Assembly: GCF_024707125.1 (NCBI RefSeq)
Contig: NZ_JANQAH010000011.1
Coordinates: 806,001 to 870,000, forward strand
Origin: Devosia sp.
Lineage (GTDB): Bacteria > Pseudomonadota > Alphaproteobacteria > Rhizobiales > Devosiaceae
Reading direction: 5' to 3'
DNA length: 64,000 nt
Shown here: positions 54,272 to 63,619 of the stretch, in pieces
Numbering within the stretch: position 1 is the first letter of the stretch
How the letters are laid out: each line of letters starts with the position of its first letter
Notes under the pieces: model-generated
Seen by the model: the letters and a program-made list of their open reading frames with translations, nothing else
Told to the model about the DNA's origin: nothing
The model's database searches: none
Position numbers and translations under genes: made by a program

Positions 54272-55489
54272 ATGACGGCCAAGACCCACTCGAACGCAGC
54301 CGCCATCTGGGCGCTCGGCATTACCCAGATCATCGGCTATGGCACGCTCTACTATAGCTTCAGCATTCTTGCGCCCGCGATCGCAGCCGAGTTTGGCGTG
54401 GCGGTCGAGTGGATCTATGGATCGATCTCGCTCGCCCTTCTCGCTGGTGGTTTGATTTCGCCCTATGCCGGCGGACTGGCGGACAGGCACGGCGCGGCCC
54501 TGGTGCTTTCGGTCGGGTCGGTGGCGGCAGCGCTCGCTTTGGTCATATGCGGACTGGCGAACAGTGCCTTCCTGTTCCTGTCTGGTTTGGTCCTTGTCGA
54601 ACTGGCATCTGCCTTCGTGCTTTATTCGACGGCCTTCGCCTTGCTGGCCCAGACCACAGGTCCGCTGGCACAGCGCAGCATCACCTTTCTGACCCTGATC
54701 GCCGGCTTTGCCTCAACCATTTTTTGGCCCTTGACCAGCTGGATGCTGCAGGGGCTGGACTGGCATCAGGTGTATTTCGCCTTTGCCGCGATGCATCTCC
54801 TTGCCTGTCTGCCGCTGCACCTCTGGCTCACCCGCTTTGCGAAAATCGCATCGGCGCGGCCGGCAGAGCCCAATACTCCAGCAGAGATCACACGGGGCAC
54901 TTCGGGCAAGTTTACCTTCGTCCTCGTCGTGCTGGGTTTCTCGCTCGCCGGTTTCGTCTCGGCCGCGACGCTGTTTCACATCGTGCCTATGCTCGGCATG
55001 CTCGGGCTCGGCGCAGGCGGCGTTCTGGTCGCCACGCTCTTTGGCCCCGCGCAGGTCGCCAGCCGGCTGATCAATATGGCCTTCGGCAAGGCGCTGCCGG
55101 CTCCGACCCTGGCGGTGATCTCCGCCGTCTTGATGCCAACGGCATTGACGGTGCTGGCCCTGACGGCGCCCTCGATTGCGGGGGCTATCGCCTTTGCCGT
55201 CATCTTCGGTCTGGGCAGCGGGCTTTTCAGCATCGTATCCGGCACCCTGCCGCTGGCGCTGTTTGGAAAGGCAGGCTTTGGAAAGCGGCTAGGATGGGTC
55301 AGCCTCGGGCGGCTCGGCGTTTCCGCCGTGGCGCCCTTTGCTTTGTCTGTTGCGCTCGGCGCGATCGGGCCGCGCCTGTCGATCTGGATTTTGGCTGTTG
55401 CGGGTCTTTGTTGCGTCGCCGTGTTTGCCGAAATCTGGCGACGCTTCAGCTCTGAGGTAGGCCTCTCCGCCAAGTCCCAACCGGCCTAG
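54272..55489 (+). CDS. MFS transporter in arsenic operon
   Basis: 405-aa major facilitator with 12 predicted membrane helices. GGLADRHGAALVL is the loop 2-3 motif region. It starts six bases after arsC, so it belongs to the ars operon. It could export an arsenic species or an organoarsenical; there is no GAPDH gene next to it, which argues against an ArsJ pair. No ArsB, Acr3 or ArsH gene is present in the window. Confidence 0.85.
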   Translation: MTAKTHSNAAAIWALGITQIIGYGTLYYSFSILAPAIAAEFGVAVEWIYGSISLALLAGGLISPYAGGLADRHGAALVLSVGSVAAALALVICGLANSAFLFLSGLVLVELASAFVLYSTAFALLAQTTGPLAQRSITFLTLIAGFASTIFWPLTSWMLQGLDWHQVYFAFAAMHLLACLPLHLWLTRFAKIASARPAEPNTPAEITRGTSGKFTFVLVVLGFSLAGFVSAATLFHIVPMLGMLGLGAGGVLVATLFGPAQVASRLINMAFGKALPAPTLAVISAVLMPTALTVLALTAPSIAGAIAFAVIFGLGSGLFSIVSGTLPLALFGKAGFGKRLGWVSLGRLGVSAVAPFALSVALGAIGPRLSIWILAVAGLCCVAVFAEIWRRFSSEVGLSAKSQPA

Positions 55490-55529
55490 AGCGCGCAAGA
55501 AACGCTTTGGGCCGGTCGAGAGCCGTCAG

Positions 55530-56906
55530 CTAGTGTGACGGACGAACGTTCTGGTTAACCTGGAACAGATTGTCGGGATCGTACTTCGCCTTGATGGCTG
55601 CGAGCTTGGGATAGTTATCCCCATAGGTTGCACGCAGCCGCCCATCTGCCTCGTCATCCATCATGAAGTTCGGATAGGCGCCATCGAGATCATAGGGGTG
55701 GATGGTCTGCCAGTAGTTGCGCGCCCATTGCTTCAGCTCCGGGGCGCGATTGGCGTCGGGCGCGATGGCGGCGATCACCATCGACCAGGTCGCGTCGCGG
55801 CAATTCCAGGCGCTGTCGCCACTCGCCTTGTCATGCACCGCGCCGTCGATCGGATAGAGGTGCATGAGGCATTCGCCGGTGGGAGATTTTTTCGCCTGCT
55901 CGATATGGGCGTCTATTGCTGCATCCGGCAGCGATTTGACGAAGTCGCCCTTCCAATACCACTGCAAGCCCTTGGGATAGAGCGCGTCGAACATGCTTTG
56001 TAGTGCCGGATAGGGCATTGGCCCGGCCCAGTCGAAGAGCGGGGTCGGCAGGTCCCGACGGATGGCATCGACCGCTTCCTTGGCGCCTCCGCCATTATGC
56101 GCCACGAGGAGAATGCACATCCTCTTGCCCTGGTGTTCGGCAGGGAACGGCTCGCCCATCGGCACGCTTTGCAGGCCAAGCCAGATACAGAAATCCCTAG
56201 GTGCGCTCGCCTGGAATTCCCGGTACCAACGCATTACGGTCGCGGCGTCCGAAAGGTCGAAGACGATTGGCCCGCCATAGACCTCCTTGGCCGGATGGAC
56301 GCGGAAAAGGAAGCTCGTCACCACGCCGAAATTGCCGCCCCCGCCGCGCAGTGCCCAGAGGAGATCGGCATTCTGTGTCTCGCTGGCCGTGACGAAGCTG
56401 CCATCGGCGAGCACGACATCGGCCTCCATGAGGCTGTCGACCGCGAGGCCATATTGGCGGCTGAGATAGCCATGGCCACCGCTCAGCGTCAGGCCGGCAA
56501 CGCCGGTGGTCGAGATGATACCGAAGGGTACGGCCATGCCGAAGGCGTGGGTGGCGTGGTCGACATCGCCTGTGGTGCAGCCGGGGCCGACGCGAACGGT
56601 TTTGGCAACGGGATCGACGCGCACGCCCTTCATCATCGACATATCGATGACAAGACCATCATCGACGCTGCCAAAGCCAGGACCATTGTGTCCGCCGCCG
56701 CGAATAGCCACGGCGAGCTTGTTGTCCCGGGCAAAATTCACCGCATCCATGACATCGCCCACATCGGAGCATTGGGCGATCATCAAGGGGTGCTTGTCGA
56801 TCATACCGTTGTAGAGCTTGCGCGCCTCGTCGTAACCGGGGTGGCCCGCATCGAGCACGGGGCCGCGATGCCCCGCTGAAAATTTGCCGACAGTTTCTGC
56901 GTTCAT
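55530..56906 (-). CDS. FAD-linked oxidase with berberine-bridge domain
   Basis: 458-aa flavoprotein. The FAD-binding type 4 (PCMH) domain covers ~40-215; AVAIRGGGHNGPGFG contains the histidine that usually binds FAD covalently, and TTGVAGLTLSGGHGYLSRQY is the second family motif, without the cysteine of bicovalent members. The C-terminal berberine-bridge (BBE) segment includes YPNFMMDDEADGRLRATYGDNYPKLAAIKAKYDP in pieces, ending DNLFQVNQNVRPSH. Oxidises alcohols, sugars or alkaloid-like substrates. GGAGGAG precedes the ATG. Divergent from an AraC regulator, which may control it. Confidence 0.92.
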   Translation of the reverse strand: MNAETVGKFSAGHRGPVLDAGHPGYDEARKLYNGMIDKHPLMIAQCSDVGDVMDAVNFARDNKLAVAIRGGGHNGPGFGSVDDGLVIDMSMMKGVRVDPVAKTVRVGPGCTTGDVDHATHAFGMAVPFGIISTTGVAGLTLSGGHGYLSRQYGLAVDSLMEADVVLADGSFVTASETQNADLLWALRGGGGNFGVVTSFLFRVHPAKEVYGGPIVFDLSDAATVMRWYREFQASAPRDFCIWLGLQSVPMGEPFPAEHQGKRMCILLVAHNGGGAKEAVDAIRRDLPTPLFDWAGPMPYPALQSMFDALYPKGLQWYWKGDFVKSLPDAAIDAHIEQAKKSPTGECLMHLYPIDGAVHDKASGDSAWNCRDATWSMVIAAIAPDANRAPELKQWARNYWQTIHPYDLDGAYPNFMMDDEADGRLRATYGDNYPKLAAIKAKYDPDNLFQVNQNVRPSH

Positions 56907-57087
56907 GGCGAACTCTCCTCCGCCGGCTCCAGCCGACGCCGGGATGCTAGACCCGGCCAGGGGGCGCGAAAATGCTTGATCGTCCGGCTCTATTGCTCAG
57001 CCGTCCTGCCTTGTTCCAGGCCGCACATGGGCGTAGCCTCACGGGATGAGGGCCGCGCGGAGCGGCGCTTCGGCGGAGGCAGAGACG

Positions 57088-58085
57088 ATGGACGTTCTCT
57101 CCGACGTGCTCGCGGCGGTGCGGCTGACCGGCGCGGTCTTTTTCGACAGCACTTTTCGTGAACCTTGGGTAGCAGAGGCGCCGAGGGCGTCGGCGATTGC
57201 CGCCGCCGTCATGCCGGCATCGCAATATGTCTTCTTCTTCCACACTCTGATCGAAGGATCGTGCTGGGTGGAGCTGACCGAGAACGCGGCCGAACCGCTG
57301 CGTCTTGAGGCCGGCGATATCATTGCCTTTCCCATGGACGACGCGCATGCCCTCTGCTCGAGAGTCGGGATGCGCGCCAAGCCTGATCTGGCCGTCTATC
57401 ACAGCCCGGTAGACCGGCAGCTTCCCTATGTCGTCAATGATGGTTCGGGCGCCGGCACCTGTCGCTTCATCTGCGGTTATCTCGGCTGCGATATCAGGCC
57501 CTACAATCCATTCATAAATTCGCTGCCACGCATTCTGCTCGGACGGGGAACCGCCGCTCAGGGCTGGCTGGCCCACTTGGTGCGCCACGCCGTGTCCGAG
57601 ACAGGAGTCTCCAGCCGGGCGGCGAAATCGTGCTCGCCAAGCTTGCCGAACTGCTCTTCGTGGAAGTGCTCCGCGAATATGCCAATGAGTTGCCGCCGGA
57701 AGCCCGCGGCTGGCTTTCGGGCCTGCGCGATCCACAGATCGGTCATGCCCTGCGCCTGATCCATGGGCAACCCGCCGAGAGCTGGACGCTTGAGGGGCTG
57801 GCGCGCGCGGTGGGTCTCTCCCGTTCGGTCTTTGCCGACCGTTTCGCCCACTATGCCGGCGATACGCCCATGCAATATCTCGCCCGCTGGCGCATGCAGC
57901 TGGCGGCCAAGCGGCTGGAAGACACGACAGGCAGCATTGCCCAGGCGGGAGCCGAAGTCGGCTACGAATCCGAAGCCGCCTTCAACCGTGCCTTCAAGAA
58001 ATTTGCGGGCGTTCCCCCAGGAGCCTGGCGGCGATCCCATGCGCCCCCTACGACGAATGGCGCGGGAACGCGTTCAAATTGGTGA
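57088..58085 (+). pseudogene. AraC family regulator (cupin-type sensor), frameshifted
   Basis: N-terminal part MDVLSDVLAAVRLTGAVFFD starts an AraC_binding/cupin_6 sensor domain; ATG 57088 has GGAGG eight bases upstream. The frame is lost after HLVRHAVSETGVS and ends at 57759 in unrelated sequence. The correct continuation lies one base out of phase, beginning PGGEIVLAKLAELLFVEVLR, and ends with the AraC helix-turn-helix pair WTLEGLARAVGLSRSVFADR and GYESEAAFNRAFKKF. Restoring one base between 57614 and 57615 (AG|CCGGGCGG) gives 332 aa. Divergent from the flavin oxidase gene. Either a sequence error or a recently inactivated regulator. Confidence 0.88.
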
Positions 58086-58143
58086 AACTTGCCCAGTATA
58101 GGGTTCTTCGTGATAGTGGACCTTCACTGTGCAAGTTGGAAAA

Positions 58144-59123
58144 ATGCCGTCTACTCAGCCCGATAGAAGCAGCGCCGTATCTGATGCCGGGGGCCTGGCC
58201 CTCTTTGCGGAACTGAGCGCTGTTATCATCGCCGCGGGCGTGGACGAACCTATGGTTCTCGTGCGCCCGGGTGCGCCGGTGGACACCTTGCCCGCTGGCC
58301 CCCTGCAATCGGAGCATCGCACCCTGGAGGCCGGCCTGCGCGCCTGGGTCGAGCAGCAGACGGACTTGCACCTGGGCTATGTGGAGCAGCTTTATACGTT
58401 TGGCGACGCCGACCGCATCGATATGCCAGCACGCGGCAGCCGGTCGCTATCTGTTGCCTATCTGGCTCTGGTACGAGCCCTGCGCGCTTCGGCGCGAAGC
58501 GGCGCCCGCTGGCAGAATGTTTATACCTACCTCCCCTGGGAAGACTGGCGCGATGGCCGGCCCGCCGTGCTGGAAACAATCGAAGCCTATTTGAAGGCCT
58601 GGGCCGCGAAAGGCCCCACCGAAACCGGTACCTTGCGGGAAAAGCGGGCGGCGCTGGCCTTTGGCCTTGGGACCGACAGCTGGAGCGACGAACTCGTGCT
58701 CGACCGCTATGAGCTGCTCTACGAGGCCGGCTTTGTGCGAGAGGCTCGACGCGATGGGGAACCCTCCCCCTCTTGCCCGTGATCGACCACCCGATGGGCC
58801 TCGACCACCGCCGCATCCTCGCCACCGCGCTCGGGCGGCTGCGCGGCAAGATCAAGTATCGTCCGGTGATCTTTGAACTCATGCCCGAGAGTTTTACGCT
58901 GCTCGACCTGCAGCGCACCGTGGAAGGCCTATCTGGTGTGCGGTTGCACAAGCAGAATTTCCGCCGCCTGGTCGAAACGCAGGGCCTGGTCGAGGAAACG
59001 GGCGAACTCCAGACCGATACCGGCGGTCGGCCGGCGCGGTTGGTGCGCTTCCGCCGCGAGGTGTTGTTGGAGCGCCCCTCTCCGGGCTTGCGGCTATCGA
59101 GCACGAAACGTCCGCCAATTTAG
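58144..59123 (+). pseudogene. nrtR: NrtR-like NAD regulator (Nudix-winged helix), frameshifted
   Basis: The first part (from ATG 58144) is a Nudix-like domain with a degenerate Nudix box (AGLRAWVEQQTDL), as in NrtR repressors that bind ADP-ribose. It reads to a stop at 58782. The C-terminal winged-helix part, MALDH-type start at DHPMGLDHRRILATALGRLR and GKIKYRPVIFELMPESFTLL, lies one base out of phase and ends at 59123. Adding one C to the five-C run at 58766-58770 gives one 326-aa protein. It sits directly upstream of nadABC, with a palindrome in between, the classic NrtR context. The homopolymer position makes a sequencing error likely. Confidence 0.88.
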
Positions 59124-59198
59124 GTCTTGACGCACCCTTATACTCAGTTCTAGCATAACCGTACCGGCGCAGAGACGCCGGTTTCGTTTTGACCACTA

Positions 59199-59215
59199 AT
59201 ACTCAGATTGAGTAT
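59199..59215. promoter_or_regulatory. candidate NrtR operator upstream of nadA
   Basis: Perfect inverted repeat ATACTCA-GAT-TGAGTAT, only 16 bases before the nadA start and overlapping the expected transcription start region. A second, diverged ATACTCA half-site lies at 59140-59146 (ATACTCA-GTT-CTAGCAT). Location between the NrtR gene and nadABC supports autoregulated repression of NAD synthesis. Confidence 0.72.
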
Positions 59216-59231
59216 AATTGGAGGCAGTGCG

Positions 59232-60227
59232 TTGCAGGTATCGGAATCCACGGCTGGCACCATGCCATTGCCCCGCGTCTATGAGCGGGTACGGCACCAT
59301 GTTCCGGCCTTCGAATGGCCGTTTCTGGCCGTCGACGTCGAAGCGATACTGCGTCTCAAACGCGAGAAGAACGCCACTATCCTGGCGCACAATTACCAGG
59401 CACCGGAAATCTTCCACACGGTTGCCGACATCGTGGGCGACAGCCTGGCGCTCGCGCGTGAGGCCGCCGCGACCGATGCCGATATCATCGTCATGGCCGG
59501 CGTGCACTTCATGGCAGAGACCTCAAAGCTGCTCAATCCGAACAAGCGCGTCTTCATACCAGATAGCCGCGCCGGCTGCTCGCTGGCCGAGTCGATCACT
59601 GCCGAAGACGTGCGCGAACTTCGCCGCCGTCATCCGGGCGCGCCTATTGTCACCTATGTGAACACCTCGGCCGCGGTGAAGGCTGAGTCCGACATCTGCT
59701 GCACTTCGGGCAATGCGCTCAAAGTGATCCGCTCGTTGGGTGTCGACCGGGTGATCATGCTGCCGGACGAATTCCTGGCTCGCAATATCGCGGCGCAGGC
59801 GCCGGAGATCGAGGTGATCACCTGGGCAGGCCATTGCGAAGTGCATGAGCTCTTCACGCCCGACGATATCCGCGCCGTGCGCGAGAGCTATCCCGGCGTA
59901 ACGGTGATGACCCATCCTGAATGCCCGCCCGAAGTGGTGGCCGAGGCCGATTTCTCCGGCTCGACGGCGATGATGGCGGACTTTGTTGCCGACAGGCGCC
60001 CGCAGCGCGTGGCGCTCGTGACCGAATGCTCGATGGGCGACAACCTGGCCCAGCAGTTCCGCGACGTCGAATTCGTCAAGCCGTGCAATCTCTGCCCGCA
60101 CATGAAGCGCATCACCTTGGGCAATATCCGCGCGGCGCTCGAAGCGGAGCAGCACGAGGTACATATCGATCCGCTGCTGGCTGAACGGGCGCGCGCCGCG
60201 GTCGAGCGCATGCTGGCGGTTGCCTGA
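59232..60227 (+). CDS. nadA: quinolinate synthase
   Basis: 331-aa enzyme that condenses iminoaspartate with dihydroxyacetone phosphate to quinolinate. Candidate [4Fe-4S] ligands, by family alignment, are C116 (DSRAGCS), C202 (AGHCEVH) and C288 (CNLCPHM). [14 protein letters not shown] is the N-terminal family motif. The TTG at 59232 is chosen because GGAGG lies seven bases upstream; reading further upstream would run into the operator. An ATG at 59262 is the alternative. First gene of nadABC. Confidence 0.94.
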   Translation: MQVSESTAGTMPLPRVYERVRHHVPAFEWPFLAVDVEAILRLKREKNATILAHNYQAPEIFHTVADIVGDSLALAREAAATDADIIVMAGVHFMAETSKLLNPNKRVFIPDSRAGCSLAESITAEDVRELRRRHPGAPIVTYVNTSAAVKAESDICCTSGNALKVIRSLGVDRVIMLPDEFLARNIAAQAPEIEVITWAGHCEVHELFTPDDIRAVRESYPGVTVMTHPECPPEVVAEADFSGSTAMMADFVADRRPQRVALVTECSMGDNLAQQFRDVEFVKPCNLCPHMKRITLGNIRAALEAEQHEVHIDPLLAERARAAVERMLAVA

Positions 60228-60237
60228 GGCCATCGAT

Positions 60238-61806
60238 ATGCGCCAAAACCCGGTCATCATCATTGGCGGCGGTATTGCAGGGCTGACGACGGCCCTGCGC
60301 CTCGCGCCGCTGCCAGTTGTCCTGATCACCGCCTCCCCGCTTGGCACCAATGCCGCAACGGCCCTCGCGCAAGGGGGCATTGCCGCTGCGCTTGGCGATG
60401 ATGACAGCCCGCATCTCCACGCCGATGATGCACTCGTCGCTGCCGCCGGGCTCGGCGATCCCGCGATAACCCAGCGCATTGCCGAAGCCGGCCCAGAGGC
60501 CATCGCCTGGCTCCTGGAACAGGGTATTGGATTTGATCGCGCGAGTGATGGAGACGCAGTCGCCCTTGGCCTAGAGGCGGCGCATTCACGCCGTCGCATC
60601 GTGCATGCTGGCGGCGACCGGACGGGCCGGCGCGTCATCGACGGTCTGATCGGCGCCGTGCGAAACACGCCATCTATCACCATTCTCGAAGGCAAAGTGC
60701 TCGACCTCGCCATGACTGCCAATGGCCATGTCGGTGGGGTGGTCTACGTACCCGTTGGCGGGCGGCAAGCATCTGACGCGGTGCTTCTGTCCGGCCGCGG
60801 CGTGGTGCTGGCGACCGGTGGGATCGGCGGCCTCTATGCCTATACGACCAATCCCGTGACCGCCATCGGTACGGGCCTTGCCTTGGCTGCCCGCGCCGGC
60901 GCGGTGCTGCGCGATCTCGAATTCGTGCAGTTTCATCCGACCGCCATTGCGATCGGACGGGACCCTATGCCGCTGGCAACCGAGGCCCTGCGCGGCGAAG
61001 GAGCCATTCTCATCAATGCCCGAGGCGAGCGGTTTATGGAGGGCGTGCCGGGAGCCGAACTGGCCCCGCGCGATATCGTCGCCAATGCGGTCTTCCGGCA
61101 GATCATTGCTGGCGAACAGGTCTTTCTCGATACCCGCCCCGCCCTCGGCCAAGCCGTCCACACGCGCTTCCCGGGCTTTTCCGCCCTCTGCGCATCGGGC
61201 GGCCTCGACCCCGCCCGCCAGCCGATCCCGATCAGACCGGCCGCGCACTATCACATGGGCGGCGTCAAGGTTGGCGCATCTGGCCAGACGACGGTGCCCG
61301 GCCTCTGGGCCTGCGGCGAAGTGGCTTCCACGGGGCTGCATGGCGCCAATAGGCTCGCGAGCAATTCCCTGCTCGAAGCCGTGGCGCAGTCTGCCTGGAT
61401 CGCTGAGGACTTCAAGGGCAGCACCAGCCTCGCAGCAGCAGGTCTGGAACCCTCATTGAGGACACCTTCGATGGGACAGGCCGATGTCGGTCTGCGCAAG
61501 CAGATGGATCGCGATGTTGGCGTGGTGCGCGATGCCGCAGGACTACAGCGGGCAGTAAGGGGCTTCTGGTTCGCGCTGACACAATCAAAAGCACGACCTG
61601 CGCAAGGTTCGGATGCCCTGCTTGCTGCCCTGCTCATCGCCGTTTCCGCCGAACGCCGATGCGAGAGCCGCGGCGCGCATCAGCGAGCTGATCATCCCCG
61701 GACGTCGAGCACGCCCCGCCACACCGAAATAACGCTGACCGATGCCCTGAATAGCGCCAGGGAACTGGCTGAAAGCCGGACCGAAGCCATGGAAGCCTTT
61801 GCATGA
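60238..61806 (+). CDS. nadB: L-aspartate oxidase
   Basis: 522-aa FAD enzyme that oxidises L-aspartate to iminoaspartate, the substrate of NadA. N-terminal dinucleotide motif VIIIGGGIAGLTTALRLA; family segments LAQGGIAAAL, HSRRRIVHAGGDRTGR, EFVQFHPTAI, HYHMGGVKV and GLHGANRLASNSLLEA match NadB rather than succinate dehydrogenase. A C-terminal helical domain follows. ATG 60238 has GAGG eight bases upstream, after the nadA stop. Its stop overlaps the nadC start (ATGA). Confidence 0.95.
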   Translation: MRQNPVIIIGGGIAGLTTALRLAPLPVVLITASPLGTNAATALAQGGIAAALGDDDSPHLHADDALVAAAGLGDPAITQRIAEAGPEAIAWLLEQGIGFDRASDGDAVALGLEAAHSRRRIVHAGGDRTGRRVIDGLIGAVRNTPSITILEGKVLDLAMTANGHVGGVVYVPVGGRQASDAVLLSGRGVVLATGGIGGLYAYTTNPVTAIGTGLALAARAGAVLRDLEFVQFHPTAIAIGRDPMPLATEALRGEGAILINARGERFMEGVPGAELAPRDIVANAVFRQIIAGEQVFLDTRPALGQAVHTRFPGFSALCASGGLDPARQPIPIRPAAHYHMGGVKVGASGQTTVPGLWACGEVASTGLHGANRLASNSLLEAVAQSAWIAEDFKGSTSLAAAGLEPSLRTPSMGQADVGLRKQMDRDVGVVRDAAGLQRAVRGFWFALTQSKARPAQGSDALLAALLIAVSAERRCESRGAHQRADHPRTSSTPRHTEITLTDALNSARELAESRTEAMEAFA

Positions 61807-62672
61807 ATGAGACTTTTTCGTCCCTGACACTTCCGCGCCTCATCACCGAGCCGATTGTGCGCGCCGCCCTCCTCGAAGATTTTGGGCGCACAGGCGATAT
61901 CACCAGCGATGCCGTCATCCCCATCGAGGCCATGGCGGAATGCGCAATTGTCGCGCGTGACCCCGGGGTCGTCAGCGGCGTGGACCTCGCCTGTCTCGCT
62001 TTCAGCCTCATGGATCGCTCCATTGCGGTTTCGGTACACCAACCCGACGGCAGCAAGGTCGCGCCCGGCGACACGATCCTCCATGTTTCCGGCCCCGCCC
62101 GCGCCATTCTCGGGGCCGAACGTGTGGCCCTCAATCTCCTCTGCCGCTTGTCCGGCATCGCCACGGCGACGGCAGAACTGGTTGAAGCCGTGCGCCCCCA
62201 TGGCCATGCCAGGATTGCCTGCACGCGCAAAACCACACCCGGGCTGCGAGCGCTCGAAAAGGCGGCCGTGCGGGCCGGTGGCGGGGCCAATCACCGGTTT
62301 GGGCTCTACGATGCCATTCTGATCAAGGACAACCACATCGCCATAGCCGGCGGCGTGCGCACCGCCATCGAGCGTGCCCGCGCTGCGGCCGGCCATCTGG
62401 TCAAGATCGAAGTCGAAGTCGATCGGCTCGACCAGCTCGACGAAGCGCTTTCCATCGGCGTCGATGCCGTGCTTCTCGACAATATGGACATTCCGACCCT
62501 GACCGAAGCCGTGCGCCGCATCGGTACGAGCGCGATCAAGGAAGCGTCCGGCCGGGTCACCGCCAAGACCGCGCCCGCCATCGCTGCGACGGGTGTCGAT
62601 ATCATTTCGGCCGGCTGGCTCACGCACAGCGCGCCAATTCTGGACCTCGGCTTGGACATAGCTGCCCCCTAA
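61803..62672 (+). CDS. nadC: nicotinate-nucleotide pyrophosphorylase (carboxylating)
   Basis: 289-aa quinolinate phosphoribosyltransferase, third enzyme of de novo NAD synthesis. Signature strings: EDFGRTGDITSDAVIP, NLLCRLSGIATAT, ARIACTRKTTPGLRALEKAA, NHRFGLYDAILIKDNHI and VLLDNMD. Coupled to nadB by ATGA overlap. The operon therefore makes nicotinate mononucleotide from aspartate. Confidence 0.96.
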   Translation: MNETFSSLTLPRLITEPIVRAALLEDFGRTGDITSDAVIPIEAMAECAIVARDPGVVSGVDLACLAFSLMDRSIAVSVHQPDGSKVAPGDTILHVSGPARAILGAERVALNLLCRLSGIATATAELVEAVRPHGHARIACTRKTTPGLRALEKAAVRAGGGANHRFGLYDAILIKDNHIAIAGGVRTAIERARAAAGHLVKIEVEVDRLDQLDEALSIGVDAVLLDNMDIPTLTEAVRRIGTSAIKEASGRVTAKTAPAIAATGVDIISAGWLTHSAPILDLGLDIAAP

Positions 62673-62771
62673 TACCTATATAGGGCTGGGAGAAGCGTTG
62701 ATGTCCGAGTATCAACGCGTCGCGTCCGAGGACGCAGGTTTGAAGTCCGACATAGAACCGTGGAGACCACG

Positions 62772-63584
62772 ATGTCAGTCCCGTCAGCGACCAAGCGATT
62801 GACCACACGCGATATCGGCCGGCTGCGCCAGCGCGCCGAGCCCATCGCCATGCTGACCGCCTATGACAGCGTCATGGCCGCTCTCGTCGATCAGTCCGGA
62901 ATCGACATCATCCTCGTCGGAGATAGCCTCGGCAATGTCGTGCTCGGGCACGAAACGACGCTGAAAGTCACTTTGGCGGACATGATCCGCCACGCAGCCG
63001 CGGTTGCGCGCAGCACCGAACGCGCCCTCGTCGTCTGCGACATGCCCTTTGGCACGACAACCGATCCGGAAACGGCACTGCGCAGCGCCGTGGAGATTTT
63101 CCAGCAATCGGGCGTGCAGGCGGTCAAGATCGAAGGCGGCCTCGCCATGGTGCCTGTCATCAAGCGGCTGACCGATTATGGCATTCCCGTCATGGCCCAT
63201 ATCGGGCTCATGCCGCAGGCCGTGCATCAGCTCGGCGGCTACTACACCCATGGTAAAGCGGCTGAATCTGCCGAACGACTGTCGCAGGAAGCCCGCGCGC
63301 TCGAAGAGGCCGGCGCCTTCGCCATCGTGCTCGAATGCATTGTTCCCGAGGTTGCGACGGCGATCACTGCCGAACTGACGATCCCGACCATCGGCATCGG
63401 TTCCGGCCCCGGCTGCGCCGGCCAGGTGCTTGTTATCAACGACCTCATCGGGCTGAACACCCGCCCCGCCCCGAGCTTTGCCAAGCCGCGGGCCGATGCC
63501 GCCGGGCTGGTGCGTGCCGCCGTGGCCGACTATGTCGCCGAAACCAAGACCACGACACTGCAAAAGCGGGCAGGCGCCGCCTGA
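62772..63584 (+). CDS. panB: 3-methyl-2-oxobutanoate hydroxymethyltransferase
   Basis: 270-aa ketopantoate hydroxymethyltransferase, first committed step of pantothenate synthesis. Family motifs: MLTAYDSVMAALVDQSGIDI, LVGDSLGNVVLGHETTL, VKIEGG, GIPVMAHIGLMPQ, and catalytic Glu in IVLECIVPEVA. ATG 62772 with GGAG six to seven bases upstream is preferred over GTG 62760. The 99-base gap after nadC shows no obvious terminator, so NAD and pantothenate genes may share a transcript. Confidence 0.95.
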   Translation: MSVPSATKRLTTRDIGRLRQRAEPIAMLTAYDSVMAALVDQSGIDIILVGDSLGNVVLGHETTLKVTLADMIRHAAAVARSTERALVVCDMPFGTTTDPETALRSAVEIFQQSGVQAVKIEGGLAMVPVIKRLTDYGIPVMAHIGLMPQAVHQLGGYYTHGKAAESAERLSQEARALEEAGAFAIVLECIVPEVATAITAELTIPTIGIGSGPGCAGQVLVINDLIGLNTRPAPSFAKPRADAAGLVRAAVADYVAETKTTTLQKRAGAA

Positions 63585-63619
63585 AACCCACTACCCCGAC
63601 CGATCTGGGACACTACTTT

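Noticed and set aside
62673-62771. Possible riboswitch or terminator between nadC and panB
   Set aside because: No convincing hairpin with a U tract and no known ligand-binding leader; treated as plain intergenic spacing.
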